A stretch of 64,000 nt of DNA from Peromyscus leucopus (Eukaryota; Chordata; Mammalia; Rodentia; Cricetidae): the NCBI RefSeq assembly GCF_004664715.2, contig NC_051071.1:92314936-92378935 (forward strand), in the 5' to 3' direction. The translations under genes were made by a program, and so were the position numbers. This document shows, in pieces, positions 54,580 to 64,000 of this stretch (positions are counted from its first letter, which is position 1; every line of letters begins with the position of its first letter). The notes below the pieces were generated by a model. It made no database searches, was not told the origin of the DNA, and was given only the letters and a program-made list of their open reading frames with translations.

Positions 54580-55519
54580 CACTTTCAAACGTTGACCGTG
54601 CTGACCACCCCGCCCGCCTGCTGCTAAGCTCCCACCGGGACCCTCCCTCAACGCCTCTGCCACCCCACGTGGTACTGAGATATGTCATGTTCTCCTCCGT
54701 GATTAGCCTGGTTAGTACCAGCGCTCCCCATCCACACCTTCTCCACAACTTGCCATATCTAGTCAGGGTATTGAAACCGGTGCCCGGCCCAGTCTGACCC
54801 CCACCTGCACAGCAGCTACTCTCTTGGCTTCCACAGGGTGCTACATCCCTTGTCCTGACCACTCCTACCTACGATGCAGCCAGATCTTGTGTTACAACCT
54901 GACCTACCTGCACCCACCCACAGATCTCTTCTGCATAGCTTCCGACCACCCTACTTGGTAACCAGACTCCTCACTTCTCCTCCAAGGACTAGCCTAGGTC
55001 CCCATCCCATGCCCTGCCTGTGCCACAGCCAGGCTTTAGACTTACACCAGGACCTGCCCCAAACTGCACCCACCCACAGAACCTTTCTGAGCAGCTTCCA
55101 ACTCAGTACCCAAACTTCCCACGTCCTCCTTCCAGGTTCTAACCAGGTGAGTTCCCCTGACCTCCCATCCATTCTTCCTCTACAACTGGCCAAATCTAGC
55201 CTGGGTCCCACAACCAGTGCGCCAGCCTAGTCTGATCTGCCTGCCTGCACTGCAAAGGAGCTCTAGGCTTGGGCCAGGAACTTCCTTAACTATCCCTCAA
55301 ACCACAGGACTCTCCCAGGCCATATCCAACCTTTTGACACAGCCAGATCTACCCCCTAGCCTCCATGCTTGGAAAAGGAAACACATCCTACATGCCAACC
55401 CAGTCCCTGCTCTCTAGCCTGACTTCATTCCACCCATTCCAACCCACCTGCACTTCCTCTCTTCTGCCCCAACCTGCACTGTCCAGAACAAGAGAAATCC
55501 ACATGCCAGATCTTACCCC
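54580..55519 (+). mobile_element. L1 5'UTR with degenerate tandem monomers
   Basis: C-rich region upstream of ORF1-like sequence. TGCACCCACCCACAGA recurs at 54909 and 55065 (156-bp spacing) and other phrases recur ('cagtctga', 'atctagcctgggtccc'), as in the promoter monomers of rodent L1. Open frames of 118 and 66 codons here are monomer artefacts. Confidence 0.6.
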
Positions 55520-55535
55520 AAAAATACCAACAATC

Positions 55536-55699
55536 ACCGGGCGGTGGTGGCGCACACCTTTAATCCCAGCACTCGGGAGGCAGAGGCAGGCAGATCTCTG
55601 GGAGTTCAAGGCCAGCCTGGGCTACAGAGCGAGTTCCAGGAAAGGCACAAAGCTACACAGAGAAACCCTATCTCGAAAAACCAAAAATAAAAAAAATAA
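55536..55699 (+). mobile_element. Young B1 SINE with 16-bp TSD
   Basis: Full-length B1 from 'accgggcggtggtggcgcac' to 'ctatctcgaaaaacc' and an A-rich tail. AAAAATACCAACAATC is duplicated at 55520-55535 and 55700-55715. Confidence 0.97.
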
Positions 55700-55715
55700 A
55701 AAAATACCAACAATC

Positions 55716-57174
55716 TGAAAGATCAAGCCAGTATCTTCTCCCCAAATCCTATCATTCCTGTACAAATGTTTGCCCATGAGAATTACCTAGATGAACTCCA
55801 GGACACAGAAATTTAAAGAAATCATAACCTTTATCAAAGAATTCAAGGATTTTACAGAAGATACAAACAGCTCAAATGAAATTAAGGAGAAAGAGCTAAG
55901 GAGAATAAACGCCAGAGTGATGCCCAAGAAAACACAAACATAAGGCTAATCGAAATGTCATGACAATCCAAGACTTGAGAATGAAATTCAATTGGGAGAT
56001 AAAAATATTGAAGACTCAAGGTTAAATGACGATGGAATTGAAAAACCCAATAGCTCAACTAGGAAACTCAAAGGAAAGCCGTACAAGTAAAATGAATCAA
56101 GCAGAAGATCGAATGTCAGGACTCAAAGTAGAAGATTTAGACCAAATAAGCAAGGAATATGAAAAATTAAACACACACACAGAGGAAAGGAACAGGTTAG
56201 GTGGGACACCATGACAAAAACAAACTTGAAATATAGCCATAGAATCCCAAGTCAATGGCATATACCAGATTTTAAACAGCATCATAGAAGAAAATTTACC
56301 CAAACTAAGCAAAGACATACTAAGACAGATATAGAAAAGCACACAGAACACCAAATAAACAAGACCAGAAAAAAAATCCCTATAGGCATAACATAATTGA
56401 AGTATTAAGTATACAAAACAAAGAAAGTGTATTGAACGCTACAACAAGTCACATATAAAGGAAAATCCATCAGAATAACAGCTGATTTCTCAGTGGAAAC
56501 GCTGAAAGCCAGAAGAGCCTGGAGCAATGCATTCCAAGTCCTAAAAGACTATTATGGCCAAAATGGGACTAATATACCCAGCCAAACTATCTTCCATGAT
56601 TGAAGGAGAAAACATCTTTCCATAACGTAAACTGTTATGTGAATCCATAAGAGTCTATTAAAGGATCTAAAGAATTTATTAAGGAATTAAATGGGAATAA
56701 TACACTCACGGATACAGAATGAAATAAACGCCACCACTTATCCAGCTGTTGGCCTCCATCCCGTCCAAGGGTGATAGGAACCAACTGCAAGCTGACCTGG
56801 TCCTCACTACCCACGAGAGCACAGCCCCTCTCTCCTCTTAAGCAGTCACATACGCAGACAAGACCATGCCCATCAGGTCACATACCTTAAAAGCCATTGG
56901 CTGAATGGAATTAATTACAACAGTAAATTGCCTAAAAAAAATTTTATGCTAAACAAACCAAACCTAAGGACAATAAAGGAAGCATTATTTCATGCTGAAG
57001 AGAGGGGACTGAGCATAACAGAGAGCCTGTAGAAAGAAATACAGAGCCATGATAATTAAAAGACAAATTTCCACTGAGAACACCAAGAATCAACACCCAC
57101 CCACCCTGTCTACACATTGAGATCCAGGAAACTCTGTCTTGAAAAAACAAAAAAACACCACATCTGAAAAAAGA
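55716..57174 (+). mobile_element. Old L1, ORF1 and inter-ORF region, sense
   Basis: A-rich strand with ORF1-type coiled-coil coding remnants ('gaattcaaggattttacaga', 'gcagaagatcgaatgtcagg', 'gactcaaagtagaagattta', 'caccatgacaaaaacaaact', 'agctgatttctcagtggaaa', 'gaaagccagaagagcctgga'). ORF1p is the RNA-binding chaperone of L1; its frame is broken here. Confidence 0.7.
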
Positions 57175-57187
57175 AACACATCTGGTG

Positions 57188-57357
57188 CCGGGCGCACGCC
57201 TTTAATCCCAGAACTCGGGAGGCAGAGGCAGGCAGATCTCTGTGAGTTCCAGGCCAGCCTGGGCTACAGAGTGAGTTCAGGGACAGGCTCCAAAGCTACA
57301 CAGAGAAACCCTGTCTCGAAAAACCAAGGGGGAAAAAAAAGAAAGAAAAGAAAAAGG
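57188..57357 (+). mobile_element. B1 SINE with 13-bp TSD
   Basis: Lacks the 'gtggtggc' of the head, otherwise intact through 'ctgtctcgaaaaacc' with a GGGGGA/AAAG tail. AACACATCTGGTG is duplicated at 57175-57187 and 57358-57370. Confidence 0.96.
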
Positions 57358-57370
57358 AACACATCTGGTG

Positions 57371-57933
57371 TTAAAGATAGATACTGCCTTAGAGTAAAAG
57401 GGTAGACAAAAGTACTCCAATCCAATGGGACCATGAAGCAAGCAGGCATTGCTGTCCTCGTATCTGATGAAATAAGACTTCAATGGAACTAATCAGAGAC
57501 TAAACAAGAATACATTACTACCTTAAATATATATGCACAAAACTGTGATGCTCCCAATTTTATTTTTTTTAAAATCTACTACTGGATTTAAAGATTGATT
57601 TCAATCCATAACAGCAGGTCATTTCAATACCCACTTTCTCCAACAGACAGGTCATCTGGACAAAACAGGAACATCAGAATTAATTGACATTATACATCAA
57701 ATGGACTTAACATATCTAAAAAATATTCCACCCAAACCAAAGAATACACATTCTACTCAGCAGCACATAGAAGATTTTTCTAAAATGGACCATCCTTAGA
57801 CACAAAGTAAATCTTTATGAATTCAAAAAGACTGAAATTATTCAAGGTATCCTATCTAACCATGATACAGTAAAACTTAAAATTGACAGCAAAAACATCT
57901 AGTAAATAGAGATTTAAGAATTTATTGCTGAAT
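57371..57933 (+). mobile_element. Same old L1, ORF2 endonuclease-domain remnant
   Basis: 'acaggtcatctggacaaaac', 'attgacattatacatcaaat' and 'accaaagaatacacattcta' encode the end of the L1 APE-type endonuclease; a degenerate SKMDH stands where SKIDH is normal. Stops are frequent. Confidence 0.75.
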
Positions 57934-58800
57934 AGGGGATATGGAGGCTGAACCATCCATCTCCTGTAACCAGGCAAGACTTCCAATGGAGGGGTTGGAA
58001 TACCAACCCAGCCACATAACCGTCATCCTACAGTCTGTACTGCCTACGATGTGCTGGGGTAAAGGGGCACAAATTGTGGGAGTGGTCAACTAATACTGGT
58101 CCAGCCTGAGATCCATGCCACGAGAGGGAGCCCACCCCTCACACTGCCTGGATGGCCAGGACCCAGAGGCTGGACAGTCCAGAGACCAAGGATAGAACCA
58201 AACAGGACTGGCAAAAGAAAAAAAAAGTCAGTGTAATGATGCCTAGTAATACTCTGCTAAATCAGATTGGTGCCTAGCCCAGTTGTCCTCAGAGAGGCTT
58301 CAATCCAGCAACTGATGGATACAGATGCAGACCCACAGCCAAACACCAGGTGGAGCTTGGGGAATCCTGCAGAAGAGGGAGAGACAATTGTAGGAGCCAA
58401 AGGGGTCAAGGACACAAGAAAACACAGAATCGACTAACCTGGGCTCATAGGAGCTCACAGAGACTGAACCGACAACCAGGGAGCTTGCATGGGGCTGACC
58501 TGCATAGGTCCTCTGCATATATGTTATGGTTGTGTAGCTTAGTGTTCTTGTGAGACTCCTAACAGTGGGAGCGGGGCTGTCTCTGACTCTTACTGGCTTT
58601 TGGGACCCTATTCCTCATACTGGGTTGCCTTGCCCAGCCTTAATACAAGGGGAGGTGCCTAGTCTTACTGCAACTTGATATGCCATGTTTGATATATCCA
58701 TGGGAGGCCTGCCCTTTTCTGGGGAAGGAGGGGCTGGAAGGAGAAGAGGGAGGAAACTGTGGTCAGGATGTAAAAAAAAACAATAATTAAAAAAAAGATC
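57934..58800 (+). mobile_element. Younger L1 3' end (3'UTR), inserted into old L1
   Basis: Ends with the L1 3'UTR order 'cctaacagtgggagcggggc', 'gtctctgactcttactggct', 'gatatgccatgtttgatata', 'gaaactgtggtcaggatgta' and an A-rich tail. ATTGCTGAAT (57924-57933) and ATTGCTGGAT (58801-58810) are the duplicated target with one mismatch; the old L1 frame resumes right after. 5' truncated to about 0.87 kb. Confidence 0.9.
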
Positions 58801-58810
58801 ATTGCTGGAT

Positions 58811-59510
58811 GATTAATGGGACAAAGAAGAATTCAAGAAATTAAAAAAAAAAAAAAGCTTCCTGGAACTAAATGAAAACGCAACAAAACCTCTGAGGCAC
58901 ATTGTCCTATGATGAAAATGTGTAACTCTAAATGCCTACATTTAAAAAAAATCAGAAAAGACGCTGAGCGGTGATGGTGCACGCCTTTAATTCCAGTACT
59001 TGGGAGGCAGAGGCAAGCGGAGCTGTGTGAGTTCCAGCAAAGGCACAAAGCTATACAAAGAAACCCTGTCTTGAAAAACAAAACAAAACAAAAAATCAGA
59101 AAGAAAAAAATTTTTAATCCAAGAGCCAAATAAATGGCCTAATGATACAACTCAAGAATTTGGAAAAAAAACAAGAACAAATGCAAACCCATTAAGGCAA
59201 GAAATAATAAAAATCAGAGCCGAAACCTATGAAATAGAAACAGAAAATACCACAAAGAATCAATGAACCTAAAAGCTGCTGCTTTGAAAAGACTGACCGA
59301 CCATTCGACCAGCTAACCTAAAGAAAGCAATGACCCAAATGAACAGAAACGAAGGGAAACATTATAACAGACACAAAAGGAACTCAGAACTTTACAAGGG
59401 AGCATTTTAAAGACTTGTACTCCAGCAACTGGAAAACCTAACAGAAATGGATGAATTTCTAGATTAACCCAAATCACCAAAATTAAATCCAAGAGAGGTC
59501 AACAACCGAG
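58811..59510 (+). mobile_element. Old L1 continued, ORF2 toward the RT domain
   Basis: 'gattaatgggacaaagaaga', 'ttcctggaactaaatgaaaa', 'aatgatacaactcaagaatt', 'agaacaaatgcaaacccatt', 'gaaaacctaacagaaatgga'. Hosts a B1 at 58961-59098. Confidence 0.85.
58961..59098 (+). mobile_element. B1 SINE with internal deletion
   Basis: 'acgctgagcggtgatggtgc', 'ggaggcagaggcaagcggag', then 'gtgagttccagcaaaggcac'; lacks the central 'gccagcctggtctacag'. Confidence 0.93.
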
Positions 59511-59514
59511 GGAA

Positions 59515-59982
59515 GCAGGTAGGCTAACTGCAGATCTTTACCTCTCCCCTCCGCCATATCCAATCCCCCAGTCTCATCTCCAGCTCTGTCCAAGACCACC
59601 TGTTGTGGCCCCTCCACACTCTGTGCCTCCATTCCCAAGGGACTATACAAAACACCCTGCTTTGTGGACCTCTTAAGCCCTCCTCCTAGCTCATCCCCAT
59701 TCCTAAATGTCTACTCCCAATAACCTGGTGGAACGATGTGGCTAAGACCATTGAACAACGGAGCAGGGCTAAAGGTATGGAAATTTCCCAAGACCAACTT
59801 CTTGGAGAGGATGATTACGCTAATATACAAAGACAGTCTATGATGGCCACACCCTGGCTCTATGTCATGCAGCCACTTTGAATGCTTGGGACAAAGTTGA
59901 AGAAGTCGGAAAGAGAACTAAAGTTATAAAGGGCCCAAAAGAAACCTTCACTGATTTTTTTTTTAAACAAAGATTGACTTCA
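59515..59982 (+). pseudogene. Gag (capsid) fragment of a class II endogenous retrovirus
   Basis: After the L1 ends, the sequence changes to a balanced base composition. Around 59720-59970 it encodes, with frameshifts, a segment of betaretrovirus-like Gag capsid, including KGPKETFTDF, typical of the major-homology-type region of class II elements. In an intact virus Gag forms the particle shell. Here only about 150 codons are recognisable, the frame changes at least twice, and the 3' end is cut by a B1 at 59983. No pro, pol or env follows. Confidence 0.75.
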
Positions 59983-60152
59983 GCCAAGCAGTGGTGGCGC
60001 ATGCCTTTACGCATGCCTTTAATCCCAGCACTCAGGAGGCAGAGGCAGGTGGATCTCTGTGAGGTTGAGGCCAGCCTGGTCTACAGAGTGAGTTCCAGGA
60101 AAGGCGCCAAAGTCACACAGAGAAGCCCTGTCTCAAAAAAGAGAGAGAGAGA
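59983..60152 (+). mobile_element. B1 SINE with 12-bp internal duplication
   Basis: Normal B1 except 'gcatgcctttac' is repeated near the head (60000-60022); (GA)n tail. Confidence 0.94.
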
Positions 60153-60374
60153 GAGAAGAGAGTGGAAGCTGAAGAGAGGTTTTTTTTTTTTTTAGAAGAA
60201 AGGGGTAGAGCTTGGAGGACAAGGAAATGGGGTAAATATATCAATGCATGAATTATGTAGAAAAAGGTCATAATTAAACCTATATTATGGATAATAATAT
60301 ACTCTAATAAAAATCACTATTAAATTACTATACTGTTACAATATTTGTGTTACAGTAATTGCAATAGTATATAT

Positions 60375-60662
60375 TGACAAAATCAGTGGAACAGATTCCA
60401 GAAATGAAGCCACACATTTTTAGTCAACTGATTTTCAACAAAGATGCCAAGACAGTTCAATGAGGGGGAAATGCCCTTTTCAGCATATAACACAAGGATA
60501 TTTGGTTATTGGATACAATAAAGATTTAAGCCCTGACTACCTCACACAAAAATAAACTCAAAATGGATCAGAGACATATGTAAAAGCCGAAACTACAAAG
60601 CTTTTAGGGGAAAAGAGAAAACAAACTGTCTTGGAAAAAGAGTTCTTAAGATCTCTGAAGAG
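60375..60662 (+). mobile_element. Ancient L1 (L1M class), ORF2 3' region, sense
   Basis: 'caaaatcagtggaacagatt', 'gtcaactgattttcaacaaa', 'acaaaaataaactcaaaatg', 'gatcagagacatatgtaaaa'; continues beyond the B2 to about 60945 ('gtggaatccacagatataag' is less certain). Confidence 0.8.
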
Positions 60663-60665
60663 GGG

Positions 60666-60852
60666 GGCTGGAGAGATGGCTCAGCAGTTAAGAGCACTGG
60701 CAGCTCTTCCAGAGGACCCAGGTTCAATTCCCAGCACCTACATGGCAGCTAAGAACTGCCTATAACTCCAACATCTGACACCCTCACACAGACATACATG
60801 TAGACAAAACACTGATGCACTTAAAATAAGAAAGTAATTTTTTTTACAATTA
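60666..60852 (+). mobile_element. B2 SINE inserted in ancient L1
   Basis: 'gggggctggagagatggctc', 'gttaagagcactggcagctc', 'aggttcaattcccagcacct'. Confidence 0.95.
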
Positions 60853-60949
60853 AAAAAAATCTCTAAGTGGAATCCACAGATATAAGGCCAAGTGAGACCT
60901 CACCAAAACATGAAACTTCTGCACCAGGAAAAATAAAGTCACCATCGAA

Positions 60950-61190
60950 GGATTTGAGGATACAGCTCAGTTAGCAGAGTGCTTGCCTAGAATATACAAA
61001 GCCCCAGGTTTGATCCTCAGCATCATAAAAATGGGTCCATATAAAATAGGACCACTAGTGGAGCATACTTGTGGTCCTAGGACTCTGGAAATGGGGAGTC
61101 AGAAGTTCAAGGCCATCCTTCTCTACACAGTGAGTTTGAGGCCAGTCTAGGCTACATGAGCCCCTCCCTGACAAAAAAAAAAACCTACAG
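60950..61190 (+). mobile_element. ID-B1 composite (B4-type) SINE
   Basis: ID head 'gaggatacagctcagttagc', 'gagtgcttgcctagaatata', 'aggtttgatcctcagcatc', then B1-like 'gagcatacttgtggtcctag', 'gaggccagtctaggctacat'. An ID scrap follows at 61191-61222. Confidence 0.75.
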
Positions 61191-61329
61191 ACGTATCTCA
61201 GCGGTAGAGTGCTTGTTAGCATATAAACCAAACAGAATATGGTAGACTGCTCAAGAATAGAAGGAAGAACTAGAACAGAAGGAAGACATCAGTGGACAGA
61301 AGCAGTGAACCCTAAGTCTGTCTTAGGAA

Positions 61330-61463
61330 GCCAAAGCAGAGGCTGAAGACACCGGCTACACTTCCAGAAGACCCAGGTTTGTTTCCCAGCACCCACATGG
61401 TAGCTCATAGCCGTCTGTAACTCCAGTTCCAGGGGATCCGATGTCCTTTTCTGTATCCACCAA

Positions 61464-61498
<35 letters not shown>

Positions 61499-61515
61499 TC
61501 TAAAATAAAAGTACA
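61330..61515 (+). mobile_element. B2 SINE with (CA)n
   Basis: 'agaagacccaggtttgtttc', 'gcacccacatggtagctcat', 'caggggatccgatgtccttt', then CA at 61466-61497 and an A-rich tail. Confidence 0.88.
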
Positions 61516-61550
61516 TGTGGGTAGTCTTGACAGGCATGACTAGAAGCACA

Positions 61551-61591
61551 AATTCGAAGGGTGGACACTGCTGAGGCCTGGAAGACTCTGT

Positions 61592-61641
<50 letters not shown>

Positions 61642-61830
61642 TGCGAAGGGTGGACACTGCTGAGGCCTTGACGACGCTGTCCTTGACGACTCTGTCCTGG
61701 ACGACTGTCGCGCGCGCGTGCGCGCGCGCACACACACACACGCACACACGCACACACGCACACACGCACACACACACAAGTGCGAAGGGTGGACACTGCT
61801 GAGCCTGGACGACTCTGTCCTGGTTTGGCA
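61551..61830. repeat. VNTR of three units with (CA)n and (CG)n tracts
   Basis: CGAAGGGTGGACACTGCTGA occurs at about 61555, 61643 and 61782, each followed by GAC/GAGACTCTGTC-like text. Between them are CA tracts (61594-61638, 61728-61778) and CGCGCGCGTGCGCGCGCG (61708-61727). Long Cys-Val frames on the - strand are artefacts of (GT)n. Confidence 0.93.
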
Positions 61831-62924
61831 ACTTTCTGCAAACAGCAAACAAGTTTTTTAAAAACAAAAATGGCCAGACCCAGACATTGGCTGCAAAGAT
61901 GAGGGAAATGCCCTGAAGAGGCCACACTCCCTGCTGCAGCTGGTGTAGTCCTCGTGTACACCTGTTACCAGCATCGGTCTAAAGCATTCTGGTTTGGACA
62001 CTTACCTGTATAGTCACATCACCTAGAAGGCACAGACTGAAAGGCATGACTCTAGTGACAGAGATGGCCAGGGACTTCTGCAAAGGCAAGAGGGGCGAGG
62101 TCAAGGGTCATGAGATGCGAGTCAGGACAGGGAGGGGTCAGCCCAGGCCCAAGAACTCTCAGGAGTCGCAGGGTTTGTTCTTTTCAAGAGACAAGAGTCC
62201 GTAGTAGAAGAAGACTACCGACAGCTGTGACCACGACTGAGAAGAGGGCCAGTCCGTGCTGGGAGCTGACCAAAAGGAGAGGGATTCTCGGGAGCAAGGC
62301 GCTTTCAAGCAGATGGGGAGGATGACTACACAAAACTATAAAACTTGAGAAATTAACTGTTTTGGTTCCCCCCAGACCGCCTTGCCCCCTACATTATCTC
62401 CCTAAGGTTTCCTATTTTCCTATAACTTTGCTTCGAGTCCAGCTAAGCCAGCCTAACTCCCAAAGGACTCATGAGATCCCGTTAAACACTAAGTCTGCCA
62501 CTGCTGAGATCTCAACCTTGACAAGGTCTGAGAAGCCAGCTCTTGATCCCAGGTGGGTGGCACAGTGTCATTCAGCCATGTGGACTTGGAGCCTGTGTAG
62601 TCTCCCCTCCACATCTCCAAACCCCGGTCTTGTGTGCCATTCTTTATTGTTAAAGCATTGTGGTCTTCAGCAAGCACAGCGTCTAGTTTTCTTGTAATTC
62701 AAGATTGCAGAGAACAGGGAGAAATGTTTCAGAAAAACCCCATGCCCTTCAGGGAAGAAGTCTTGAATTCTGGGTAGTTTTGACAGTGATTTTCACTTTC
62801 CTTCTAAATGCTTTAGGAACTAAGTGTGCATACTGTTAAAATTCAGACAGGGAGGTTTTTTTGTAAGAAATCTTGAATATTCCCATTCCTGTGATATTCT
62901 CAAACTTAAAAACCCTTCTAGAAG
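61831..62924. other. Unassigned DNA
   Basis: 62020-62330 is purine-rich and has no recognised origin. No splice-flanked open frame seen. Confidence 0.35.
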
Positions 62925-63112
62925 CCAAGAGTAGGGGCACATGCCTATAATCCCAGGACTCCAGCAAATGAGGCAGGGAAGTATAGGTGTAACACCAGCC
63001 TGGCTTATATAACTAGCAGCCTGGCAAGGGCTGGAGCCGGAGCTCAGTAGAGTTCTTTCCTGGGGTGGAAAGGCCCTGGGCTCAATCCCCAGCAACAAGG
63101 AAAAGAACCCAA
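62925..63112 (+). mobile_element. B1-like plus ID SINE composite
   Basis: 'ggggcacatgcctataatcc' and 'caccagcctggcttatataa', followed by ID-like 'gggctggagccggagctcag', 'gccctgggctcaatccccag'. Confidence 0.75.
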
Positions 63113-63357
63113 AACTAACACACGAGACCCTTTCTTAAACAGAACAATGTTCCAGACCTAACCTACTTAGTGGGATCCTGGGGCAAGTCATGGCCAATTG
63201 CAGCTGTTGTTCACATCAGGGACAGGGTCACGTCTCTAAAGATTCACCTATGCCCAAGGAAAGTGACACCATCCTGACTCTTGGCTTTGTCTCATGATAT
63301 AAACCCTGGTTTAAAAAAAAGAATATGGGTGTCTAGAAGCTCACAATGCTACTAGGC
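63113..63357. other. Unassigned DNA
   Basis: No repeat or exon recognised. Confidence 0.4.
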
Positions 63358-63565
63358 CAGCAGTTCTCAACCTGTGGGTCACAACCTCTTTAGAGGACTC
63401 ATATCAGAAGATATCCGGTATATCAGGTACCTACATTACAATTCATAACAGTAACAAAATTACAGTTATGAAGTGGCAACAAAATAGTTTTATGGTTGGG
63501 GGTCACCACAATATGAGGAACTGTATTAAATAAAGGGTCACAGTGTCAGGAAGGTTGAGAGCTTG
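63358..63565 (-). mobile_element. hAT-type non-autonomous DNA transposon (URR1-like)
   Basis: Starts CAGCAGTTCTCAACCTGTGG and ends AGGAAGGTTGAGAGCTTG: imperfect terminal inverted repeats around CTCAACCT. The interior 'acagttatgaagtggcaaca', 'ttatggttgggggtcaccac' and 'aggaactgtattaaa' matches the rodent URR1 family of hAT-Charlie elements. Strand assigned only by usual convention; no transposase is encoded. Confidence 0.8.
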
Positions 63566-64000
63566 AAGGCAGGTGTGGGGCAAAGGTGACGTCTCTCTAA
63601 GACGTCATACACCTAGAGGCCTAAGTCTGAGGTCAGTACTAAAACTGCCATCCAGGCTGGGAAGCAGAGCCCATAGTGGAGGGTCCTGGTCAGTTTCATG
63701 CAGCACAGCCTGGGAACACAGACTTATTCCCCAGGCAATACCCTGGTGAAACATGGCATTTCCAATAAAGCTCTTTTTCCAAATGAAGCTAGCAAAACAG
63801 GAACTTGTGAAAACCCTCCATGCCTGTCATTCCCCCAGGAAAAATACTTGTTTTGGAAAACTGATTACCAATTGAACTGTGGGTGAAAGCATTGACAGGA
63901 GACTTCCCATCAATGAGCCAGCCTCACCCTGGGGTCCATGGAGAGAATCCCAATTCAAGGAGGTACTAGTTCTGAGTTTGCTTCCTAGTACCTTTGCAGT
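63566..64000. other. Unassigned DNA to the window end
   Basis: No repeat or exon recognised; a 62-codon frame at 63698-63886 has no supporting signal. Confidence 0.4.

Noticed and set aside
61289..61961. Long Cys-Val/Val-Cys frames on the - strand
   Set aside because: Translations of (GT)n and the VNTR; not a metal-binding protein.

Overview
This window is nuclear DNA of a muroid rodent, most likely a cricetid (hamster, vole or deer-mouse group). It is dense with B1, B2, B3, B4/RSINE and ID SINEs and rodent L1 copies. The youngest B1 copies carry the 'aaaggcgcaaagctacacagagaaaccctgtctcgaaaaacc' type 3' half (quoted here in spirit; see the B1 at 37648-37816), which I associate with cricetids rather than house mouse. 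There are no bacterial-type genes, no CRISPR array and no rRNA or tRNA gene. Species and chromosome cannot be fixed from the sequence alone.

The only host-gene signal is a set of small exons on the + strand at 4308-4388, 11349-11417 and 34330-34386. Each has a polypyrimidine/AG acceptor and a GT donor, each is a multiple of three long, and all share the same splice phase, so they join into one open frame of about 69 codons containing a short hydrophobic stretch. I do not recognise the gene. Possible further exons are at 46551-46700 (phase fits but has an in-frame stop), 54456-about 54555 (phase fits, early stop, polyadenylation signal) and 33658-33697 (possible cassette exon). The rest of the window is therefore read as large introns.

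Layout: 395-2259 is an L1 with a 5' inversion and a perfect 16-bp target-site duplication. 4.7-5.2 kb is a rodent repeat with an internal 51-bp triplication, and 8.08-8.5 kb is an 8-copy minisatellite grown out of a B3 SINE. 16.8-17.3 kb is an ancient L1, followed at 17.4-20.0 kb by a degenerate MaLR-type element with both LTRs. 20.4-21.7 kb is a permuted inverted duplication. 34.6-37.1 kb is a non-autonomous LTR element with no recognisable genes. 39.8-43.3 kb is antisense ancient L1 riddled with SINEs, followed by a betaretrovirus-like LTR with its primer-binding site (43.9-44.4 kb). 48.1-52.5 kb is an antisense L1 hosting two B1s, an ID and a solo LTR with a 6-bp duplication. 53.0-54.2 kb is another antisense L1. 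54.6-59.5 kb is a sense L1 with tandem 5'UTR monomers, interrupted by B1s and by a younger L1 3' end. 59.5-60.0 kb is a gag fragment of a class II endogenous retrovirus. 61.5-61.9 kb is a CA/CG-rich VNTR, and 63.36-63.57 kb is a hAT-type (URR1-like) element.

I found no undescribed gene system. The points most worth a second look are the unidentified exon chain, the permuted inverted repeat, the minisatellite born inside a SINE, a B1 with a poly(G) instead of poly(A) tail, and the nested retroelements that give a relative insertion order.
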